DNA from: Bacteroidota bacterium
Lineage (GTDB): Bacteria > Bacteroidota > Bacteroidia > Sphingobacteriales > Sphingobacteriaceae
Reading direction: 5' to 3'
DNA: 64,000 bases
Assembly (NCBI GenBank): GCA_018266915.1
Contig: JAFDZM010000076.1
Span: 124,001-188,000, forward strand
A program made the position numbers and the translations under genes. Below the pieces are notes generated by a model. That model ran no database searches. It was not told the origin of the DNA and was given only the letters and a program-made list of their open reading frames with translations. Shown here piece after piece: positions 43,627 to 51,774 of the stretch (position 1 is the stretch's first letter; each line of letters begins with the position of its first letter).

Positions 43627-44202
43627 AAATTGTTTATGAAGTTCCAAAACCTGGGGTATTACCAATTCGGTATCATCATTACGGATAATAAAATCGGCAA
43701 GCTGGATTTTCTTTTCTTCTGAAAATTGCCTTGCATTGCGGCTTTCTATTTCTTCACGGGTTAAATTATCGCGCTGCATTACCCGGTTGATACGCAGTTC
43801 CAAAGGCGCTGTAACCATAATGGTTTTATCGCACATTTTGTAGGATGAGCTTTCAAACAGTAAAGCTGCTTCTTTCATGACGTAAGGCGCGTTTTTTATA
43901 CCTGCAACCCAATTATCGAAAGCCCTGAAAACGGCGGGGTGAACTATAGCATTCAGCTTGGCCAGTTCAGCTTCGTTGTTAAATACGATACTGGCAATAT
44001 GTTTACGATTGAGCGAGCCTTCATCAAAATAAGACTCATCGCCGAACTCTGCTTTTAAAGCATCGATCAGGATTGCGTCTTCAACCATCACCTTTTTAGC
44101 GGCATCGTCAGCATAAAATACAGGGACACCCAATATCTCAAATATCTTGCTTACGGTAGTTTTTCCGCTGCCTATATTACCTGTAATTCCTACTTTAAGC
44201 AT
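43615..44202 (-). CDS. coaE: dephospho-CoA kinase
   Basis: Phosphorylates dephospho-CoA, the last step of CoA synthesis. 195 residues: P-loop VGITGNIGSGKTTVSK, VFYADDAAK, DHPxxF-like IVHPAVFRAFDNW, and MQRDNLTREEIESR. Starts directly at the end of the YbbR-like gene. Its last codons run through a repeat array (43599-43626). Confidence 0.95.
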   Translation of the reverse strand: MLKVGITGNIGSGKTTVSKIFEILGVPVFYADDAAKKVMVEDAILIDALKAEFGDESYFDEGSLNRKHIASIVFNNEAELAKLNAIVHPAVFRAFDNWVAGIKNAPYVMKEAALLFESSSYKMCDKTIMVTAPLELRINRVMQRDNLTREEIESRNARQFSEEKKIQLADFIIRNDDTELVIPQVLELHKQFSSH

Positions 44203-45150
44203 CTATTTTCTGACGATGAAATCAATATTTTGAGGTTCTATCTTTACTATTTTGCAGTAGGCAGGTCGCCTGGAAAGTTTTACCGGCAAACTGGTGTAAC
44301 CGCGGTCTTTCCATAAATTCAGGTCAGCTGTGGCTTCAAATAAATCCTCGTCCATTTGGGCATAGCGGTTGAGTGAAGTTGTAAATGTTACCTTTACTTT
44401 TAGGGGGAATATCTTCACTTTGTAATAATCATGGTTATTAACCAGCTTTACGGGTATGTGTATTTCTTTTTCTGTGTACTCATCAACCGGAATCACTACC
44501 TGCACCGATTTTGGATAGATACTCACATTGCCTTCTTTAGATGCCTGAAGTTCAACATTTGTCCTTAAAGTCTCATCAACGCTATCTACTGTAAGAGAAT
44601 CTGTATCCCACGATTCAATATTCTCTAACGCATTACCCGGGCCGCTTAATGTCACATACGACGGCTTAATAACCACGTCGTTCGATTGTGCATATTGCTG
44701 CTGATAATTAATACTGGAAATTAAATGGATAGGTACCCGCTTTACTGCCCTGTTCGAGAAATCAAAATAAAGCGTGTCAGGACTAAAGCCAATAATCTGG
44801 TTATCAAATTCTTTCCGCTCGTTAATATCTTTCAGTTGCGAGCTCAGCACCACATAATCCTTACTATCAAGGGTATGCAGATCAACAGCGATCTTCCTGT
44901 TCTCAAAGTTCATTTTAGAAAACAGCATATCCCAGCCCGTGCCTTGTATAGTTGTATTGATCGTATCGGGCTGTAAGGAATGGAAAGCCCGTTTCTGAGG
45001 CATGTTTTTATAGGTCAATACCTCTTTCACCGTAAAGTTATAGTTGTTAGACAGCGTAGTAAAAACCCAGGCCACCGCTGCTAATATTAAGCAGGTAAAG
45101 AAGGCAGAAAGACGCCTTCGCTCCGATGCCGATAGTTTTATAATTGCCAT
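44203..45150 (-). CDS. YbbR-domain (CdaR-like) membrane-anchored protein
   Basis: 315 residues from ATG 45150 (MAIIKLSASERRRLSAF); the upstream 17 codons are repeat-array sequence. One N-terminal membrane anchor (FFTCLILAAVAWVFTTL), then tandem YbbR-type beta domains (VKRVPIHLISSINYQQ, EKEIHIPVKLVNN). In Firmicutes CdaR tunes the c-di-AMP cyclase CdaA; no cdaA is adjacent here. Part of a run coaE - ybbR - yajC - DUF1573 - nusB on the minus strand. Confidence 0.8.
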   Translation of the reverse strand: MAIIKLSASERRRLSAFFTCLILAAVAWVFTTLSNNYNFTVKEVLTYKNMPQKRAFHSLQPDTINTTIQGTGWDMLFSKMNFENRKIAVDLHTLDSKDYVVLSSQLKDINERKEFDNQIIGFSPDTLYFDFSNRAVKRVPIHLISSINYQQQYAQSNDVVIKPSYVTLSGPGNALENIESWDTDSLTVDSVDETLRTNVELQASKEGNVSIYPKSVQVVIPVDEYTEKEIHIPVKLVNNHDYYKVKIFPLKVKVTFTTSLNRYAQMDEDLFEATADLNLWKDRGYTSLPVKLSRRPAYCKIVKIEPQNIDFIVRK

Positions 45151-45160
45151 ATTTTGAGGT

Positions 45161-45300
45161 GAAAGCTGAAAGCTTTTTTTTAGCTGAAAGCAGAAAGGCA
45201 AAAGCTGAAAGCTAAGATAACTACATCTAAAACTTTCAGCTCTTGTTTTATTCCTCGCTCTGCATTGTCAGCTTTACGCTTTGGGCTTTCAGCTTTCGGC
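45161..45300. repeat. inverted pair of 7-nt tandem arrays (unit GCTGAAA)
   Basis: Left: two GAAAGCT units (45161-45174), a T-run, then five units at 45183-45217 (GCTGAAA, GCAGAAA and variants). Right: seven inverted units in unbroken register, 45252-45300, exactly 49 nt (TTTCAGC, TTTCGGC and variants), plus TTTCAGC at 45234-45240. Between the YbbR-like gene and yajC. Confidence 0.82.
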
Positions 45301-45307
45301 TAAAGAA

Positions 45308-45637
45308 CTACTTCGCTACTGCCGGAGGTGTATTTAACGCCTTTGAGGCTTCCAGCGAAATAGCTGATTTTTCAAAACGTATTTTATGACCACCTTCTGT
45401 CTCAACTATAAAAGTACTCTCGTGTACATCCACAATTTTTCCATGTATACCCGCCGTAGTGATCACTTTATCGCCTTTTTTCAGTTCTTCAACGTATTTC
45501 TTTTGATCTTTCTGTTTTTTAACCTGCGGGCGGATCATAAAGAAATAAAATACTACTATAATCAACACCAGTGGAACAAATGAACCAAAACTACCTAATC
45601 CACCGGCACCTGCCTGTAATAAAATTGTCGCTATCAT
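45308..45637 (-). CDS. yajC: preprotein translocase accessory subunit YajC
   Basis: 109 residues, one membrane segment near the N-terminus (FVPLVLIIVVFYFFMIRPQ), then the family core VKKQKDQKKYVEELKKGDKV, ITTAGIHGKIVDVHE. Associates with SecDF, which is encoded 15 kb away. 11 nt separate it from the DUF1573 gene upstream, suggesting co-transcription. Confidence 0.93.
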   Translation of the reverse strand: MIATILLQAGAGGLGSFGSFVPLVLIIVVFYFFMIRPQVKKQKDQKKYVEELKKGDKVITTAGIHGKIVDVHESTFIVETEGGHKIRFEKSAISLEASKALNTPPAVAK

Positions 45638-45648
45638 CTATATAAAAA

Positions 45649-46074
45649 TTAATTTGCTGTTACTTCGCCAATCAGGTGAACCAGGTTTTGTGCCGGGTTA
45701 GTATTGGCGGTTATTGTTATCATTTTATCCTGTAAACCCATTTTGCCACGGCTGTCGAAGGTAACTTTTATAACGCCGTCTTCGCCGGGTTTTACTGGTG
45801 CCGATGGCCACTCGGGTTTGGTGCAACCGCATGAAGCAATCGCATCCTTTATGATCAATGGCGATTTGCCGGTGTTGGTAAATTTAAACTCATAGCTTAC
45901 TTTGCTGCCCGTTACTATTTTACCAAAGTCGTGTGTTTCTTTTTCAAACTTCATAACCGGTTTATCAGCTGTAGCCGAGCTAGCCGAACCGTTATCTACA
46001 ACATTGTTCCCGTTTGAATTACAAGACACCATCAGCATGGTTACTGCTATAAGTGCCAAAAACAAATTTTTCAT
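45649..46074 (-). CDS. DUF1573 lipoprotein
   Basis: 141 residues with a lipobox MLMVSCNSNG, so a lipidated periplasmic protein. The mature part is the DUF1573 Ig-like fold: FEKETHDFGKIVTGSKVSYEF, FTNTGKSPLIIKDAIASCGCT (CGC motif), then VKPGEDGVIKVTFDS. Function unknown; Bacteroidota genomes carry many copies. Lies between nusB and yajC in one direction. Confidence 0.87.
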   Translation of the reverse strand: MKNLFLALIAVTMLMVSCNSNGNNVVDNGSASSATADKPVMKFEKETHDFGKIVTGSKVSYEFKFTNTGKSPLIIKDAIASCGCTKPEWPSAPVKPGEDGVIKVTFDSRGKMGLQDKMITITANTNPAQNLVHLIGEVTAN

Positions 46075-46117
46075 TGATCTTTAATTATTTATGTACTAAT
46101 TATCAGTTCAAATTTAG

Positions 46118-47068
46118 TTATTCTTCAATTAAGCCGCGCCCTACTTTTTTAATTACGTTGTCAGCTTTCAATTCGTATAAAATCTTATCTAAAATACCGT
46201 TTATAAACGAATTACTCTTAGGCGTACTAAACTCCTTGGATATCTCCAGGTATTCGTTGATCGTTACTTTCACCGGGATCGATGTAAAATTAATAAACTC
46301 AGCAATAGCCATCTTCATCAGCAGGGTATCCATCATGGCAATACGTTCCGGCTCCCAGTTCTGCGTTTTTTTGCTGATCATTTCCTGGTACGCCTCGTCA
46401 TGGCGTATACTTTGCTGAAACAGGTTGATAATAAACTCTTTGTCCTCGGCCCAGTTACCGGTAACCTCGGCCAATTTATTTTCTTTATAATTATCGCTTG
46501 AGAAATTCTTGAATGTCTTGGCGATCAGTGCCTGCAATACATCTTTATCAACCGGCCAGAAGATAAATTTATCCTCAAAAACCTGCTCAGCCAGCATCGA
46601 TTTCAGGATTACCTTTTTGAAAATGAATTTGATGATATCCTTATCCGTCTGAAGCGTATCATCTGTTTTTTTCAGGTATTCAGCATACTCAGGCGAATTT
46701 TTCAGGATAGTGAATAATGATTTTGCCAACTCCGGCTCAAAAGTCCACGATACTTTATACTTTTTAAAAGCAGCCTGGTATTCGCTATTCTCATTTAACG
46801 AGAGAATAAACCTGTTGGTAAGAATTTTGAGATTAGGGTTGAGATCTTCGGCGGTAGGCAGATGTTTATGCTTGCGCTCTTCGGCGTCGATTTCCGCATA
46901 CTCCACCACTTCCGAAATGAGGGAAAGCATCCAGATATACATTTCGTATACCATATCAACACTCTGGAGCAGATTTTTTTCGTGTTGTTTTACTTCCTTG
47001 TTATCAGACTGATGGTAGGCATATAATGCCTGCAATACTTTTACACGTAGATGTCTTCTGTTTAGCAT
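46118..47068 (-). CDS. nusB: transcription antitermination factor NusB
   Basis: Binds boxA RNA with NusE (S10) in rRNA antitermination. 316 residues, much longer than the roughly 140-residue E. coli protein. The N-terminal RRHLRVKVLQALYAYHQ and the C-terminal third (MDTLLMKMAIAEFINFTSIPVKVTINEYLEI, in pieces, then STPKSNSFINGILDKI) are the NusB core; about 150 residues are inserted between, as usual for Bacteroidota. Confidence 0.9.
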   Translation of the reverse strand: MLNRRHLRVKVLQALYAYHQSDNKEVKQHEKNLLQSVDMVYEMYIWMLSLISEVVEYAEIDAEERKHKHLPTAEDLNPNLKILTNRFILSLNENSEYQAAFKKYKVSWTFEPELAKSLFTILKNSPEYAEYLKKTDDTLQTDKDIIKFIFKKVILKSMLAEQVFEDKFIFWPVDKDVLQALIAKTFKNFSSDNYKENKLAEVTGNWAEDKEFIINLFQQSIRHDEAYQEMISKKTQNWEPERIAMMDTLLMKMAIAEFINFTSIPVKVTINEYLEISKEFSTPKSNSFINGILDKILYELKADNVIKKVGRGLIEE

Positions 47069-47120
47069 AGTGGTAAAGAACGATTTAGGGGGTAGACCCA
47101 GATTTACTTAATTGTGTTTA

Positions 47121-48206
47121 TTAATAGGTTGATTTTACTTTCTTAATGTCTGATATACGTTTTTCGGCAATTTTGTTGGCGGCTTCGATAGTTGAAATAC
47201 TTTCGGCCTTTGATAATCTCAATACATTGCGTGTTGCTTCATAAATATTCTCTGTAAGCTGTAAGGTACGCTTTTTACTGAAACCCATCAACTCTGAATA
47301 ACAATTAATTACACCACCGGCATTGATCACATAATCGGGAGCGAATAATACCCCCTGCTCCAACAACCTCCTGCCATGAATATACTCATCTTCCAGCTGA
47401 TTGTTTGCCGAGCCTGCAATTATCGCAAATTTAAGTTTATTTATTGTTTGATCGTTAATTGTTGCACCTAAAGCGCATGGCGAATAAATATCAGCGTCAA
47501 TATCAAAGATAGTATTGTTTGATACTGCCTTTGCACCATATTTTTTTGCCACCTGTACAGTACGCTCTTCGTTAATGTCGCTCACATATACCATAGCGTT
47601 CTCATCGCGGAGCAAACGGGTCAGGTTTTCACCTACATGGCCTATCCCCTGTACCACTACTGATCGTCCTGCTAATGTATCATTACCATAAAGCTCTTTC
47701 ACAGCTGCCTTAATACCCATAAAAACGCCTTGTGCAGTTATTGGCGAAGGATCGCCGCTGCCGCCTATGGTTTCGGGCACTCCCATCACATATTGCGTTT
47801 CCATACGGATAAACTCCATATCGCGGGGATTGGTGCCTACATCTTCAGCAGTAATGAATTCGCCATTCAGGTTTTTAATAAAACGCCCGAACTTGCGTAG
47901 CAAAGCCTCAGTTTTATCCTTGCGTGCATCGCCAATGATCACAGCTTTACCACCGCCCAGGTTAAGGCCGGCTACTGCAGCCTTATAGGTCATGCTTTTT
48001 GACAGGCGCAGCACATCATTTAATGCGTCCGCTTCGGTTTTATAGGCCCACATACGTGTGCCGCCAAGGGCCGGGCCCAATGTAGTATCATGTATAGCAA
48101 TGATGGCCTTCAGGCCGGAATCAGGGTCATTACAAAATACAATTTTTTGGTGGCCGTAGGCATTCATCTGGCCAAATATGGATTCGCTGGTATTTTGCTC
48201 TGACAT
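47121..48206 (-). CDS. Glu/Leu/Phe/Val dehydrogenase (leucine-dehydrogenase type)
   Basis: NAD-dependent amino-acid dehydrogenase of 361 residues. Marks: GPALGGTRMWAY, catalytic Lys in AGLNLGGGKAVIIGD near residue 90, ITAEDVGTNPRDMEFI, and the Rossmann VVQGIGHVGENLTRLL. The length and motifs fit leucine dehydrogenase better than the longer glutamate enzymes. Probably works in branched-chain amino-acid breakdown, which would feed mvaB in this window; the link is only metabolic. A good promoter lies at 48247-48277. Confidence 0.86.
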   Translation of the reverse strand: MSEQNTSESIFGQMNAYGHQKIVFCNDPDSGLKAIIAIHDTTLGPALGGTRMWAYKTEADALNDVLRLSKSMTYKAAVAGLNLGGGKAVIIGDARKDKTEALLRKFGRFIKNLNGEFITAEDVGTNPRDMEFIRMETQYVMGVPETIGGSGDPSPITAQGVFMGIKAAVKELYGNDTLAGRSVVVQGIGHVGENLTRLLRDENAMVYVSDINEERTVQVAKKYGAKAVSNNTIFDIDADIYSPCALGATINDQTINKLKFAIIAGSANNQLEDEYIHGRRLLEQGVLFAPDYVINAGGVINCYSELMGFSKKRTLQLTENIYEATRNVLRLSKAESISTIEAANKIAEKRISDIKKVKSTY

Positions 48207-48246
48207 TTTAGACGATAACCCAGATATTTTATATTAGGGTATGCGA

Positions 48247-48277
48247 CAAAAGTATAGGTTTTTTTGATTGTGGCAAA
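48247..48277 (-). promoter_or_regulatory. promoter of the amino-acid dehydrogenase
   Basis: On the minus strand TTTG (48277-48274), 19 nt, then TACTTTTG (48254-48247): exact -33/-7 Bacteroidota consensus at canonical spacing, 40 nt before the ATG. Confidence 0.6.
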
Positions 48278-48284
48278 CTAATTT

Positions 48285-48439
48285 AATTAGCGAATGAGTG
48301 AATTAGTGAGTTAGTGAATGGTTTAACCGGATAGATCATGGTTGATGGTTCATAGTTCATAGCACTTTAATCAATGCTGATAAATTGATTTATAATTAAA
48401 TGACAATCCATGAACTATGAGCTATGAACCATCAACTTT
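48285..48439. repeat. 8-nt array (AATTAGTG) followed by an inverted pair of 7-nt arrays (ATGGTTC)
   Basis: Five 8-mers at 48285-48324 with units such as AATGAGTG, then five 7-mers at 48331-48365 (ATGGTTG, ATGGTTC, ATAGTTC) and an inverted arm at 48405-48439 (GAACTAT, GAGCTAT, GAACCAT). 48341-48362 and 48415-48436 are inverted copies with one mismatch in 22. Same unit family as 6055-6125. Lies between divergent genes. Confidence 0.82.
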
Positions 48440-48447
48440 AAAAAACC

Positions 48448-48456
48448 TACCTTTGC
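48448..48456 (+). promoter_or_regulatory. -7 box TACCTTTGC directly before the ABC exporter
   Basis: Exact TAnnTTTGC 9 nt before the ATG at 48466, the same spacing as at tgt; implies a nearly leaderless mRNA. Confidence 0.5.
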
Positions 48457-48465
48457 TAAAGAACC

Positions 48466-50256
48466 ATGAAGAGTCTTGCTTACCTAAATAAATTCTTTTA
48501 TAAATACCGTTGGCGACTTATACCGGGAGTGCTGTTTGTTATTATTTCCAACATTTTCGGGGTACTGACTGCGCCGCTTATCCGCGTGGCCTTCAATCTG
48601 GTTGCTGAAAATATTTCTGTTTATCACCTGTTTGCCAATTTTAACCGGCAGACTGTTATTTACAACTTATTTGGCTCAAGTATGCTGCTTTTTGCAGGCA
48701 TTGTGCTGGCGCTGGCAGTTTTAAGGGGGTTATTCCTCTTCCTGATGCGTCAGACTATCATCCTTATGTCGCGGCATATTGAGTACGACCTTAAGAATGA
48801 GATATACAACCACTATCAATTATTATCCCTTGCATTCTATCGCCGCCACAACACGGGCGATTTAATGAACCGCGTTACAGAAGATGTAAGCCGTGTGCGT
48901 ATGTACCTGGGGCCGGGCATTATGTATACCATCAACACGGTGACGCTTTTTATTATCGCCATTTGTTTTATGGTGACGGTGGATGTCAAATTGACTATAT
49001 TCTCCATCATGCCGATGCCTATCCTGGTGGTAACTATTTATTATGTAAATAACATCATCAATTTCCGCAGCGAGAAGATACAACAGCGCCTATCTGCCCT
49101 TTCTAGCTTTGTGCAGGAGAATTTTTCGGGAATACGGGTAATTAAATCTTATGTGCGCGAAGAAACAGTGCGCGAAAGTTTTGCCGAAGAAAGTGAGAAT
49201 TACAAAACTCACTCGATGGAACTGGTAAAGGTTCAGGCGATGTTCTTCCCTACTATGCTTTTACTTGTAGGATTGAGCAATGTGATCATCATGTATGTAG
49301 GCGGTGTTGAGGTAATGAAAGGAAACATCACGGCAGGTAATATCGCAGAGTTTATCGTTTACCTAAATATGCTTACGTTCCCGGTGATGTCACTGGGCTG
49401 GGTTACTTCACTTATTCAAAGGGCCGCCGCTTCGCAGAAAAGGATCAATGAATTTTTACATGAATGGCCCGAGATTATATCACCGAATGTTGCCTCGCGT
49501 GTTGTAAAAGGCAAGATCAGTTTTAAAAATGTGTCATTTTATTATCCCGATACCGGCATTCACGCCTTAAAGAACGTATCGTTTACTGCAGAGCCGGGGC
49601 ACATGATTGCGATAATCGGACGCACAGGATCAGGTAAATCAACCATCGCAAACCTCATTATGCGGATGTACGACGTTACAGGCGGACAAATTTTGATCGA
49701 CGATCAGCCTGTACAACAACTCAACCTGGAAAGCTACCGCTCACAGATCGGCTTTGTACCACAGGAGGTTTTTCTGTTTTCAGATACCATCGCCAATAAT
49801 ATAGCCTTCAGCGCCGATACTTTAAATATGCCGTTAGTAGAACAAGCTGCAAAAGATGCGGCTGTTTATACCAATATTATGGAGTTGGAGCATGGCTTTG
49901 AAACATTAATCGGCGAACGCGGTGTTACCTTATCCGGCGGACAAAAGCAGCGTGTATCTATCGCCCGGGCTATTGTGAAGCATCCGCAGATACTGATATT
50001 TGATGATTGTCTTTCCGCCGTAGACACTCGTACTGAAGAGGAAATCCTGCGCAACCTGGGGGGAATAATGGAAGGCAAGACAAGCATTATCATTGCTCAC
50101 CGTATCTCTACCATAAAAAATGCCGACAAAATACTGGTAATGGATAATGGCGAAATTGTAGAACAGGGCACCCACGACGAGCTGATGAACCGCAAACAGG
50201 TTTATTTTGAATTGTACGAAAAGCAACTGCTGGAAGAAGAGGAAAACGCCCAATAA
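48466..50256 (+). CDS. ABC exporter, MsbA-like (permease-ATPase)
   Basis: 596-residue half-transporter. Residues 1-330 hold six membrane segments (ABC type-1 exporter, with RRHNTGDLMNRVTEDV). Residues 345-590 are the ATPase: Walker A IIGRTGSGKSTIANL near 385, signature TLSGGQKQRVSIARA near 490, Walker B ILIFDDCLSAVD, and switch His IIIAHRISTI. Similar to MsbA lipid A flippase and multidrug exporters; substrate not certain. The Walker B reads DDCLSAVD, with Asp where the catalytic Glu normally follows, a difference worth testing. Confidence 0.9.
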   Translation: MKSLAYLNKFFYKYRWRLIPGVLFVIISNIFGVLTAPLIRVAFNLVAENISVYHLFANFNRQTVIYNLFGSSMLLFAGIVLALAVLRGLFLFLMRQTIILMSRHIEYDLKNEIYNHYQLLSLAFYRRHNTGDLMNRVTEDVSRVRMYLGPGIMYTINTVTLFIIAICFMVTVDVKLTIFSIMPMPILVVTIYYVNNIINFRSEKIQQRLSALSSFVQENFSGIRVIKSYVREETVRESFAEESENYKTHSMELVKVQAMFFPTMLLLVGLSNVIIMYVGGVEVMKGNITAGNIAEFIVYLNMLTFPVMSLGWVTSLIQRAAASQKRINEFLHEWPEIISPNVASRVVKGKISFKNVSFYYPDTGIHALKNVSFTAEPGHMIAIIGRTGSGKSTIANLIMRMYDVTGGQILIDDQPVQQLNLESYRSQIGFVPQEVFLFSDTIANNIAFSADTLNMPLVEQAAKDAAVYTNIMELEHGFETLIGERGVTLSGGQKQRVSIARAIVKHPQILIFDDCLSAVDTRTEEEILRNLGGIMEGKTSIIIAHRISTIKNADKILVMDNGEIVEQGTHDELMNRKQVYFELYEKQLLEEEENAQ

Positions 50257-50381
50257 TTAACTTTTAATATAAAATAAGGCCTAAATATTGAAAAAAACAC
50301 AACAATATTGTTTTTGATGCTTGTACTTTGAAAAATTATTTATATTTATGCCAAATCAAAAACTAATTACAATTTTTTAAC

Positions 50382-50717
50382 ATGGGTGATTTCGACAATA
50401 GAGAGCGTGAGGAAGTATTCTCAAAAAAAGTCAGAGCGGGTAAAAGGACGTACTTTTTCGATGTAAAGGCGACTCGTTCAAACGACTATTATATTACTAT
50501 TACAGAAAGCAAAAAACGCCTTGAAGATGGTGTTTTCATCAAGCACAAGATCTTCCTCTACAAAGAAGATTTTGAAAAATTTGCTGAAGGACTCAAAGAC
50601 ACTGTGGAGTATATCAAAGCCAACCAGGAAGTTGTAGAAAAACGCTATGAAATGAGCGAATCACCCGAAGTTGCCAAAACCGCCGCTGATGACGACGATT
50701 TCTCTTTTGACATTTAA
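50382..50717 (+). CDS. PUR-alpha-like DNA/RNA-binding protein (DUF3276)
   Basis: 111 residues of the Bacteroidota PUR family: REEVFSKKVRAGKRTYFFDVK, NDYYITITESKKRLEDG, HKIFLYKEDFEKFAEGL. The fold (beta-sheet plus helix) is like eukaryotic Pur-alpha and binds single-stranded nucleic acid; a Borrelia homologue is a known regulator. The acidic tail ends in DDDDFSFDI. Monocistronic with its own terminator. Confidence 0.88.
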   Translation: MGDFDNREREEVFSKKVRAGKRTYFFDVKATRSNDYYITITESKKRLEDGVFIKHKIFLYKEDFEKFAEGLKDTVEYIKANQEVVEKRYEMSESPEVAKTAADDDDFSFDI

Positions 50718-50740
50718 AACTAACTAAACTAACCCATATA

Positions 50741-50768
50741 AAAACCCTGCTTTTGGCGGGGTTTTTTG
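50741..50768 (+). terminator. intrinsic terminator after DUF3276 gene
   Basis: 10-bp stem 50741-50750 with 50756-50765 (one wobble pair), loop TTTTG, then a T-run. Confidence 0.85.
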
Positions 50769-50831
50769 TTTGTTATATTGACTATGGAACACGCGGCACG
50801 CGTGCACCAGCGATGAGTGCACCAGTAGAAA

Positions 50832-50897
50832 CTTTGTGTGCTTTGTGGTTTATAACTTTACCACAGAGAGCACAAAGAAGTCACAAAGGTCACAGAG
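50832..50897. repeat. 9-nt tandem array with inverted arm (unit CTTTGTGGT)
   Basis: Two 9-mers CTTTGTGTG and CTTTGTGGT (50832-50849) face inverted 9-mers from 50860 to 50897, such as ACCACAGAG and AGCACAAAG. The same class as the 7/8-nt arrays but with a longer unit. Confidence 0.65.
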
Positions 50898-50910
50898 AAT
50901 ATCCTCCGCT

Positions 50911-50960
50911 GTCCGAAGTCTCCCGACTTCGGACCACTATGCAAGTAGTCTTCAGACTAC
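50911..50960. repeat. REP-like hairpins downstream of the RAYT gene
   Basis: Perfect 10-bp stem 50911-50920 with 50925-50934 (GTCCGAAGTC, loop TCCC) and a second perfect 7-bp stem 50945-50951 with 50954-50960 (GTAGTCT, loop TC). They end 5 nt from the transposase stop, as expected for the REP partner of a RAYT. Confidence 0.75.
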
Positions 50961-50964
50961 ACGC

Positions 50965-51519
50965 TCAAAATAAACAGTCCACATCAATAATTTGATCAAT
51001 ACCTGCGTAATTTGAAGCGCTCGAATAAACGTAATCTTCAGCTCGATAAACAAGCCCTGCACTGACTGGATTTTGATGTATATAATCAATTTTCTGTTGT
51101 GTAAAAGCCGTCGAGCTTAATTCTATGAAATGATTGTCGTGCTCCCAAAGTTGATACTTTTCGTTACGACTATGTCGCGATGCATAATATTTAAACTGGT
51201 GCAACATCCACTCTCGACGGCTTTCAACGCCACTGCTTTCGATTTCATCTAAAATTTTCTTTGCTGAGAATTTTTTACAATCACTCACAAAATTGCTAAT
51301 GTTAAAACCATCTTGCACTGAGACAATCAGATGCACATGGTTAGTCATAATCACATAAGCATGAAGGCGCAATCCTTTATTTTTTTGGCAATATTTGAAA
51401 GAATCGATCAGGATATCGCGGTAAGACTGTCTTGAAAATACATCAATCCAACCAACAATTGTAAAAGTCATATAATAAATTGCCTGCTGATCGTGAATGA
51501 TATAGCCGTTGCGCGACAT
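50965..51519 (-). CDS. REP-associated tyrosine transposase (RAYT, IS200/Y1 type)
   Basis: Single-domain Y1 HUH transposase-like protein. HUH metal motif in VIMTNHVHLIVSV, later QLWEHDNHFIEL, and DYIHQNPVSAGLVYRAEDYVYSS, which holds the conserved Tyr candidate. I place the start at ATG 51519 (MSRNGYIIHDQQAIYYMTF, 184 residues); a longer frame reaches 51579 but runs into the flanking hairpin. RAYTs are domesticated, usually single-copy, and cut or process REP hairpins; matching hairpins flank the gene on both sides. No transposon ends of IS200 type beyond these. Confidence 0.87.
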   Translation of the reverse strand: MSRNGYIIHDQQAIYYMTFTIVGWIDVFSRQSYRDILIDSFKYCQKNKGLRLHAYVIMTNHVHLIVSVQDGFNISNFVSDCKKFSAKKILDEIESSGVESRREWMLHQFKYYASRHSRNEKYQLWEHDNHFIELSSTAFTQQKIDYIHQNPVSAGLVYRAEDYVYSSASNYAGIDQIIDVDCLF

Positions 51520-51558
51520 GAGATAAGGATTAGGCTTTAAATGTAGCTGTTTTTCATT

Positions 51559-51632
51559 GTAGTTGCAAACTACAGGCATAGTTGTCCGAAGTCAGAGACG
51601 TTCGGACAGCGGACTAGGAAACTACGGACAAC
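51559..51632. repeat. REP-like hairpins upstream of the RAYT gene
   Basis: 6-bp stem 51559-51564 with 51568-51573 (GTAGTT), 7-bp stem 51584-51590 with 51601-51607 (GTCCGAA), and an outer 8-bp pair GTTGTCCG (51581-51588) with CGGACAAC (51625-51632). Same GTCCGAAGTC and GTAGT words as downstream of the gene. Confidence 0.7.
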
Positions 51633-51774
51633 ATTGGGTATTTATAGCAGTAATACTTCTTGTCCCCAAACTAATTTAGATGCGCGTAGCCGGACACAGA
51701 CCCTCATTTTCCTTAATCGATTTAATTCACCTTTCGTAAGACTTAAACCAGTGGGAGTAACTTAAGATATTATA

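Noticed and set aside
50965-51519. Complete IS200/IS605 element
   Set aside because: No TnpB/accessory gene and no IS ends beyond REP-like hairpins; the protein fits the RAYT group instead.
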